Position numbers and translations under genes: made by a program. DNA of 64,000 bases from positions 3,162,001 through 3,226,000 of the forward strand of contig OZ020248.1 of the NCBI GenBank assembly GCA_963971285.1. The letters are read 5' to 3'. Source of the stretch: Astropecten irregularis (lineage: Eukaryota > Echinodermata > Asteroidea > Paxillosida > Astropectinidae). Under the pieces are notes generated by a model. That model did no database searches and was not told where the DNA came from. It saw only the letters and a program-made list of their open reading frames with translations. Position 1 is the first letter of the stretch. Each line of letters opens with the position of its first letter. Below are positions 61,401 through 64,000 of the stretch, in pieces.

Positions 61401-64000
61401 AGACACTCGCTGAGTTACACTCGTTACTCACTGAAGGCTGCCTAGACATGATGGCAAGATACACTTACTCAAACTGCACCACTGTACCTAAGAGGTAAGA
61501 AGTATCATCGCTTGATCTCAAGTTATGAAATGAGTAGCTTGTAGGATTGTATGAGTACTCGGTGAGTGAGAGACACTCGCTGAGTTACACTCGTTACTCA
61601 CTGAAGGCTGCCTAGACATGATGGCAAGATACACTTACTCAAACTGCACCACTGTACCTAAGAGGTAAGAAGTATCATCGCTTGATCTCAAGTTATGAAA
61701 TGAGTAGCTTGTAGGATTGTATGAGTACTCGGTGAGTGAGAGACACTCGCTGAGTTACACTCGTTACTCACTGAAGGCTGCCTAGACATGATGGCAAGAT
61801 ACACTTACTCAAACTGCACCACTGTACCTAAGAGGTAAGAAGTATCATCGTTTGATCTCAAGTTATGAAATGAGTAGCTTGTAGGATTGTATGAGTACTC
61901 GGTGAGTGAGAGACACTCGCTGAGTTACACTCGTTACTCACTGAAGGCTGCCTAGACATGATGGCAAGATACACTTACTCAAACTGCACCACTGTACCTA
62001 AGAGGTAAGAAGTATCATCGCTTGATCTCAAGTTATGAAATGAGTAGCTTGTAGGATTGTATGAGTACTCGGTGAGTGAGAGACACTCGCTGAGTTACAC
62101 TCGTTACTCACTGAAGGCTGCCTAGACATGATGGCAAGATACACTTACTCAAACTGCACCACTGTACCTAAGAGGTAAGAAGTATCATCGCTTGATCTCA
62201 AGTTATGAAATGAGTAGCTTGTAGGATTGTATGAGTACTCGGAGAGTGAGAGACACTCGCTGAGTTACACTCGTTACTCACTAAAGGCTGCCTAGACATG
62301 ATAGTGAGATATACCTACTCAAACTGTACCACTGTACCAAAGAGGTAAGAAATATTATCGGTTGGTAATGAGTAGCTTGTAGGGGTGTATGAGTACTCAT
62401 TCTGTGAGTGATACTCAGTGAGTTACACTCGTTACTCACTGAAGGCTGCCTAAATGTGATCCTGTGCACAAAAGCTGCTCCGGATCCCATTTTAGCATAT
62501 CCTGCACGGGACGTGGATTTCCAAGATCACTGATCGCGTGCCTGAATCAAACAGGCCCTTATAGATATCTTTATTGTTCTTTGGATTTATATACTTTAAA
62601 ATAACTCAATTCTTATCGTTCCTCAAGGTCTCCGGTTGCCGAGTTCCTCCTAGCGGGTGGCCAATCACAGTCCTGGTTGCTGGGCAACAAGATCATCACC
62701 ATAACAACGAGCGGCGGAAGTTCCAAGATGCAGAAAAATGGCATCTGCGACAAATGCAATTCGCTCATCAAGCTGGAGACTGGTGAGGATCCCAGACCGA
62801 GCAGCAGCTTCTCTGACTTGCAGTCTAGGGACCTGACCAAGGCTGTTGAGGAGTCTTCTTCTGTGGAGCAGCCGACAGCAACAACGTCCAAGGGATTCTT
62901 GAGAAGACAGCGGTCCAAGTCTGGGAAACACGCCGACAGACGCCACGATTCGGGAGAGAAATCCTCCAGGTAATCCCTTTTTTTGACATGCGGAAGAAAA
63001 AATAAATTGATTCTCCCGCTAAAAGAAGTGGATGTTATGAAAGATGGTGAAAATAGGATAAAGATTGTCCACGTATTGAAATACAATTTGTGAAAACTCT
63101 AAGACTGTAGAGAGGTAAATGAATGAATCTTAACTCCTTAAAAGCCCGGGATTTATTTTTACCAGCCTCATTATCAGTCACTGGTCAAATAGAGGTCATC
63201 TGGCTGGGCTATGTGTGCAGGGAGCTCAGCGTAAACAATGCAGGCACACAATTGTTGAATTCCATCGAACAACATCCCGAATTTCAGACAGACGTAATCG
63301 GTGTTAAGGCAGCTATGTTCGGAATATTGCGGTCAGCTTGAACATGCTGAATCAAATGCAAATCAAGGTGGTGAATGTACCACAATGAGCGAATTTTGGG
63401 GGGACAATAAAGGTTCCCAGAATCTCTTGTTCCAGACAGTACCCCCATTCAATGTATTTCAATGGAAATAAAAAAGCAATCACGAATATTCTCAGACCAT
63501 GAGGTGATCTGCTACAGACGCTTCCTGGGCAGGAGGGGTTAACGTTTCGTTAAGGTTCTGATCACAATGCTATTAAAAATGGATAGTTAAAGGATTTAAG
63601 GATGTCATTTAAGTATCGGGATATAGTGAATCTACGTACCAGTAAAAGGGTCGATCTCACGAAGGCCTGCGATCGATCGTAACTCAGGATAGTTACGCAG
63701 GATAACCCACCCTATCCCACCTACCCTCATGGGTTTTTAATGCATCGCAAGTCCTACGATTCATAAAGTTACAATGAATTTGTTGAAATCGATCCCTAAT
63801 TGAATAATTCCTGTTTTTGATTGACCAATTAAGTCCTTTTGCTCAATGTTTTTGTTTTCAGTCGTGGGACCACCTCCCCACCGTCTTCACCCGCTCCTTC
63901 CGATAAACAGAAATCCTTCGAATACACCGCACCCACATCACCAGAGAAATCCCTGACGGACACCCGCGGCTCACGCGCCAGCAGTCCCCCTGCTCCAAAG
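41828..64000 (+). CDS. TSC2: TSC2 (tuberin), N-terminal two thirds, 26 exons
   Basis: Exons: 41828-41965, 42599-42685, 43568-43678, 44112-44191, 45239-45349, 46225-46311, 47360-47534, 48121-48194, 48820-48946, 49110-49253, 50170-50310, 51614-51799, 52255-52410, 52828-52989, 53625-53747, 54409-54515, 54834-54969, 55654-55776, 56742-56876, 57561-57750, 58468-58561, 59204-59306, 59864-59955, 60829-60984, 62628-62969, 63862-64000+. All junctions are GT-AG and the frame stays open for 1173 codons. Tuberin partners TSC1 and is the GAP that switches off Rheb, restraining mTORC1; the GAP domain lies beyond the window. Matches to the human protein run throughout, for example [52 protein letters not shown] and EFLLAGG. 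RRSNSL (S954) sits where human tuberin has the Akt site S939. The exon 24 tail is tandemly duplicated in the next intron. ATG 41828 gives MARPASK, like human MAKPTSK. Confidence 0.97.
42150..42360. mobile_element. Family K MITE, copy K2
   Basis: GCTGGCACCAACATTCTTCT at the left is inverted at the right as AGAATGCCGGTGCCGACA. It contains GATTGGCCAATTC and GGCCAATC words. TSC2 intron 1. Confidence 0.65.
42406..42543. mobile_element. Family E MITE, copy E1
   Basis: Ends GGGAGACTTTTGAGAATCGG and its inverse CCGATTCTCAAAAGTCTCCC. The GC-rich interior (GCGCACGCGCTCGCAATTG, GCGCCTGCGCTGTTGTGTGT) makes it a strong hairpin. It ends 55 bp before the exon 2 acceptor of TSC2. Confidence 0.8.
42738..43085 (+). 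mobile_element. Second SINE type with conserved core (family G), copy G1
   Basis: A tRNA-like head with GGGTTCGAATCC (42800) is followed by a core containing CACCCAGGTGTTAATGGGTA and CCTGCGAGGGTAAAGATGGC and an AT-rich tail. Another copy is at 60050-60395. The core resembles the shared central domains of widespread animal SINEs. Confidence 0.65.
43337..43545. mobile_element. tRNA-like SINE pair, head to head (family F)
   Basis: A reversed unit (GTCATTCAAAAGTGAACAAA ... GCGGGACTCGAACC, 43337-43385) faces a forward unit with A box TAGCTCAGTTGGTAGAGCAC (43445) and B box GGTTCAAATCCC (43491), tail to 43545. It ends 22 bp before the exon 3 acceptor. Confidence 0.7.
43820..43914. mobile_element. 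Family Q MITE, copy Q2
   Basis: GGAGTTGGGTGGGCCTGACG at the left and GTCAGCCCTCCTAACTCC at the right; the interior is GATCCCAGCAGGATC. Confidence 0.7.
44652..44736. mobile_element. Family Q copy Q3 adjoining family A copy A10
   Basis: GGAGTTAGGAGGGCCTGGCA at the left, GATCCTGCTAGGAT inside, AATGTCAGGCTCTTC at the right; directly followed by A10. Confidence 0.65.
44735..45090 (+). mobile_element. Family A MITE, copy A10
   Basis: TTAAAGGTACTTAATGTAGC at the left to AAGTATGAAGTTACCTTT at the right, interior colinear with the family. TSC2 intron 4. Confidence 0.75.
45414..46148. mobile_element. Family J foldback with nested family E copy
   Basis: The left arm TACAGGGTGAGTCAAAAAGA is inverted at the right, ending TTTACTTTCCCTGTA; both arms contain CATTCCT-AATGATCAATTTGTTTCATTC type sequence. 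Family E copy E2 (45652-45771, ends GTGAGACTTTTGAGAACC and TCGAAAGTCTCCC) is inserted in the middle. TSC2 intron 5. A partial second copy is at 56124. Confidence 0.7.
46519..47253 (-). mobile_element. Family A copy A11 with two nested insertions
   Basis: The host runs from AAGGTAATTTCATAATTTG to a CCAAAGTGTGATACTACC block. Insertion one (about 46722-46978) has inverted ends CAATGCGACGTATTTTTGAA and TTCAAAAATACCGCGCATTG. Insertion two (47007-47113) is a SINE tail with B box GGTTCGAATCC, flanked by the direct repeat TTTTCTGGTTTA at 46995-47006 and 47114-47125. Confidence 0.8.
47547..47788 (+). mobile_element. Family C MITE, copy C2
   Basis: It begins CGGCCAATTTCGTGGAGCTG about 12 bp after the exon 7 donor of TSC2 and ends GCAGGGCCGTGAAAATTTGC. 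The interior GATATTCATGGTCAGTGAAC matches C1. Confidence 0.75.
48205..48689 (+). mobile_element. SINE tail joined to family A composite A12
   Basis: A SINE 3' part (GTTCGAATCCCACTCCAGTC, tail TTCAATGAC) runs into TTTAAAGGTAGTATCATAC (48281), which is followed 50 bp later by the second family A terminus TTAAAGGTACAGCACAGG, then a full interior ending GTATGATATTACCTTTAA. Confidence 0.7.
48985..49065 (+). mobile_element. SINE 3' fragment (family F)
   Basis: GAGCACCTGTACGGTAT, then CTGGTTCGAATCCCGCTCCA and tail TTTGTTCACTTTTAATTAAC. It fills most of the short intron between TSC2 exons 9 and 10, ending about 45 bp before the exon 10 acceptor. Confidence 0.65.
49291..49560. mobile_element. Family H element with GGCTCA hexamer array, copy H1
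   Basis: The inverted ends GTTTACAAAACGGAGGCTC match exactly. Directly inside the left end lies a roughly 120-bp array of GGCTCA/GGCTCG hexamers. The interior AACCAGAGAATCTACTTCAG and ATTTTAGAATGGATTCATG is shared with copies at 53005 and 59399. It begins about 38 bp after the exon 10 donor. Confidence 0.8.
49716..50102. mobile_element. Family I element, copy I3, with a tRNA-like insert
   Basis: ACAGTGGAACATTGCTATAT at the left, GCAGCGTTCCACTGTA at the right. The middle contains GTCGTGGGTTCGAATCCC (49848), a separate tRNA-like B-box sequence. Confidence 0.6.
50432..50944. mobile_element. Family E-type element, long copy E4
   Basis: CAATGGGAGACTTTTGGAGC at the left, TCAAAAGTCTCCCATT at the right. 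The 480-bp interior differs from the short copies, so this may be a longer relative. No transposase frame. Confidence 0.5.
51175..51305 (+). mobile_element. Family D MITE, partial copy D3
   Basis: GGGCCCAATTTCATGGAATT then GTGCTTACGGTCACTGTTTC; the distal half is lost. Confidence 0.6.
51908..52044. mobile_element. Family B MITE, copy B2
   Basis: GGGACGATTTCACCAAACTC to TTGTGGAATCGACC, interior TTATGATGCATTCCAGCCC. Confidence 0.7.
52065..52223. mobile_element. Family Q fragment joined to family A fragment A13
   Basis: GAAGTTAGAAGGGTCTCCCA and GATCCTAGCAGGATTTTTCT (family Q) run into CAGATGACTGTTACTGTATC, ending in ACCAAAGTATGATACTACC then TTTAA. It ends about 32 bp before the exon 13 acceptor of TSC2. 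Confidence 0.65.
53005..53236. mobile_element. Family H element, copy H2
   Basis: GGAGCCTTTCTTAAAGCTCG at the left, CGAGCTTTTGAGAGAGGCCC at the right, with short GGCTCC hexamer runs just inside both ends. It begins about 15 bp after the exon 14 donor. Confidence 0.75.
53268..53412. mobile_element. Family L MITE, copy L2
   Basis: CAAATAGTGAGCCACCAAGA at the left, TAGCGCATTATTTGGAAACG at the right, interior GGATCTGTCAACCCTTTCCA as in L1. Confidence 0.6.
54579..54805 (-). mobile_element. Family C MITE, copy C3 (reverse)
   Basis: CAGTGGCCAATTTCACAGCC to GCTTAACAGCTC, interior GACCATGAATATCAAATGGA. It fills most of TSC2 intron 16, ending about 28 bp before the next acceptor. Confidence 0.7.
55117..55240. 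mobile_element. Family B MITE, copy B3
   Basis: GGTCTATTTCACCAAACTCA to TTTTTGAAATAGACCC, interior ATACGATGGGTTTTCCTTCG. Confidence 0.7.
55386..55492. mobile_element. Family P MITE, copy P1
   Basis: AGCCTGTTTGTTTTGCACAC at the left, GCGGAATAAACAGGCCC at the right. The centre ATGCAGGATAATGGGATCCG appears inverted in the copy at 62455-62562. Confidence 0.6.
55802..56095. mobile_element. Family D MITE, copy D2
   Basis: GGGCCCAATTTCATGGAATT to GATTCCATGAAATTGGGCCC. Starts about 26 bp after the exon 18 donor of TSC2. Confidence 0.8.
56124..56671. mobile_element. Family J arm followed by family A-type copy A14
   Basis: TACAGGGTGAGTCAAAAAAG and TGACCGGGATTGGTATG (family J, about 56124-56310) then CTTAAAGGTATAATACATG (56313) to TTACCAATCGTTTACAGTAC and CTTTAA (family A second terminus type). 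Confidence 0.65.
57060..57282 (+). mobile_element. Family C MITE, copy C4
   Basis: ATGGAGCTGTTAAGCACAAA to GCCCTAAAATTGGCCCC; interior GATATTCATGGTCAGCGAAC. Confidence 0.7.
57775..58365. repeat. GTAGTGGACATAGG minisatellite in TSC2 intron 20
   Basis: About 590 bp of a 14-bp unit (variants GTAGTGGACATAGG, GTAGTGGACATATT, GTAGTGGGCATAGG), some units longer by a few bases. It starts about 25 bp after the exon 20 donor. Minus-strand units lack stops in all three frames, producing three overlapping artefact frames of about 160-215 codons rich in [14 protein letters not shown]. Confidence 0.92.
58716..58930 (-). mobile_element. tRNA-derived SINE, reverse copy (family F)
   Basis: The tail GTCATTGAAAAGTGAACAAA, then GGGATTTGAACCAGTGACCC (reversed B box), CCAACTGAGCTATTCAGCCC (reversed A box) and the upstream body to about 58930. 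A nearly full-length copy. Confidence 0.7.
59020..59151 (-). mobile_element. Family B MITE, copy B4
   Basis: CTTACAATCCATCGTAACTC through to CGATGAGTTTGGTGAAATTT and ACCCC; reverse relative to B1. Ends about 52 bp before the exon 22 acceptor. Confidence 0.6.
59399..59748. mobile_element. Family H element, copy H3, long hexamer array
   Basis: GGGCCTTTCTCAAAGCTC at the left, GAGCTTTGAGAAAGGCCCC at the right. Just inside the left end is a roughly 165-bp array of GGCTCC/GGCTCA hexamers; the interior TTGAAGCTGGAGCTCTGTTT matches H2. Confidence 0.82.
60050..60395 (+). mobile_element. Family G SINE, copy G2
   Basis: Head TGGGTTCAAATCCAGCCATG, core CACCCAGGTGTAAATGGGTA and CTGGGGCTGTATACTCTCCA, AT-rich tail. 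Colinear with G1. Confidence 0.65.
60660..60808 (+). mobile_element. Family F SINE next to the exon 24 acceptor
   Basis: GGGACACCACCAACATATGG, A box TATCTCAGCTGGTAGAGCAC (60711), decayed B box, tail TTTGTTCACCTTTCAGTGA to about 60804. The TSC2 exon 24 acceptor is at 60828. Confidence 0.65.
60895..62455 (+). repeat. 170-bp tandem array made from TSC2 exon 24 and its donor
   Basis: The word TCGTTACTCA starts at 60911, 61081, 61251, 61421, 61591, 61761, 61931, 62101, 62271 and 62429, so the first eight intervals are exactly 170 bp. The unit contains the last 80-90 bp of exon 24, its donor AAGAG|gtaagaag and 80 bp of intron. Copies 1-8 are almost identical (T for C at 61851, A for T at about 62243). 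Copy 9 is diverged and copy 10 is a stub ended by a family P fragment. Only copy 1 has an acceptor (60828). Confidence 0.95.
62455..62562. mobile_element. Family P fragment P2
   Basis: CTGCTCCGGATCCCATTTTA, GCACGGGACGTGGATTTCC and CAAACAGGCCCTT match P1 in inverse order. Confidence 0.55.
63648..63796. mobile_element. Family B MITE, copy B5
   Basis: GGGTCGATCTCACGAAGG to TTGTTGAAATCGATCCC; interior GATCGATCGTAACTC and TAATGCATCGCAAGTCCTAC. Ends about 65 bp before the exon 26 acceptor. Confidence 0.7.

Noticed and set aside
61060..62346. Mutually exclusive alternative exons of TSC2
   Set aside because: No pyrimidine tract plus AG acceptor is visible before any downstream copy; only donors are repeated.
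60895..62455. CRISPR array or satellite unrelated to the gene
   Set aside because: Units are contiguous 170-mers without unique spacers and consist of TSC2 exon and intron sequence.
62613..63086. 157-codon minus-strand frame
   Set aside because: Antisense shadow of TSC2 exon 25.

Overview
The window is animal nuclear DNA: split genes with GT-AG introns, long AT-rich non-coding stretches and many short non-autonomous transposons. The protein families, the abundant palindromic words TAGGCCTA and TACATGTA, and repeats ending in GGGGCCAATTTCA suggest a non-vertebrate deuterostome, most likely an echinoderm. That placement is inference; no species is assigned.

Three genes are supported. (1) About 1.8-4.4 kb, minus strand: part of an MFSD13A (TMEM180)-like membrane transporter; its 3' exons lie beyond the left edge. 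A short plus-strand exon with a signal peptide (4579-4716) faces it across a shared promoter-sized gap and may begin an unidentified secreted-protein gene. (2) About 8.8-36 kb, plus strand: a homologue of the vertebrate paralogues TCF20 and RAI1. A TATA box with an RFX-type X-box and a non-coding first exon near 8.75-8.92 kb are followed by a 14-kb intron, one very large coding exon (AT-hook, first half of the extended PHD finger) and three small exons that finish the finger, 1182 aa in total. (3) About 41.8 kb to the right edge, plus strand: TSC2 (tuberin). Twenty-six coding exons give a continuous 1173-residue reading frame; the C-terminal Rap/Ran-GAP-like domain lies beyond the window.

Between and inside the genes lies a dense collection of MITE-like families, tRNA-derived SINEs and tandem repeats, many nested. 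For reference I call them families A to R. Several abut TSC2 splice sites within about 10-30 bp. The first intron of the TCF20/RAI1 gene forms its own compositional domain, saturated with TACATGTA words.

The most unusual feature is in TSC2. The 3' part of coding exon 24, with its splice donor and the start of the following intron, is repeated as a 170-bp tandem array (60.9-62.45 kb). This gives about eight extra partial exons, each with a strong GTAAGA donor but no recognisable acceptor. Other notable structures are a 14-bp minisatellite next to the exon 20 donor, transposons carrying internal GGCTCN hexamer arrays, a palindromic insertion with an 8-bp target duplication, and an 18-bp hairpin with a GAAA loop.

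The genes show no operon-like relation. TSC2 is a cytoplasmic mTORC1 regulator, the TCF20/RAI1 homologue is expected to be a chromatin protein, and MFSD13A is a membrane protein. Their adjacency is probably positional only.
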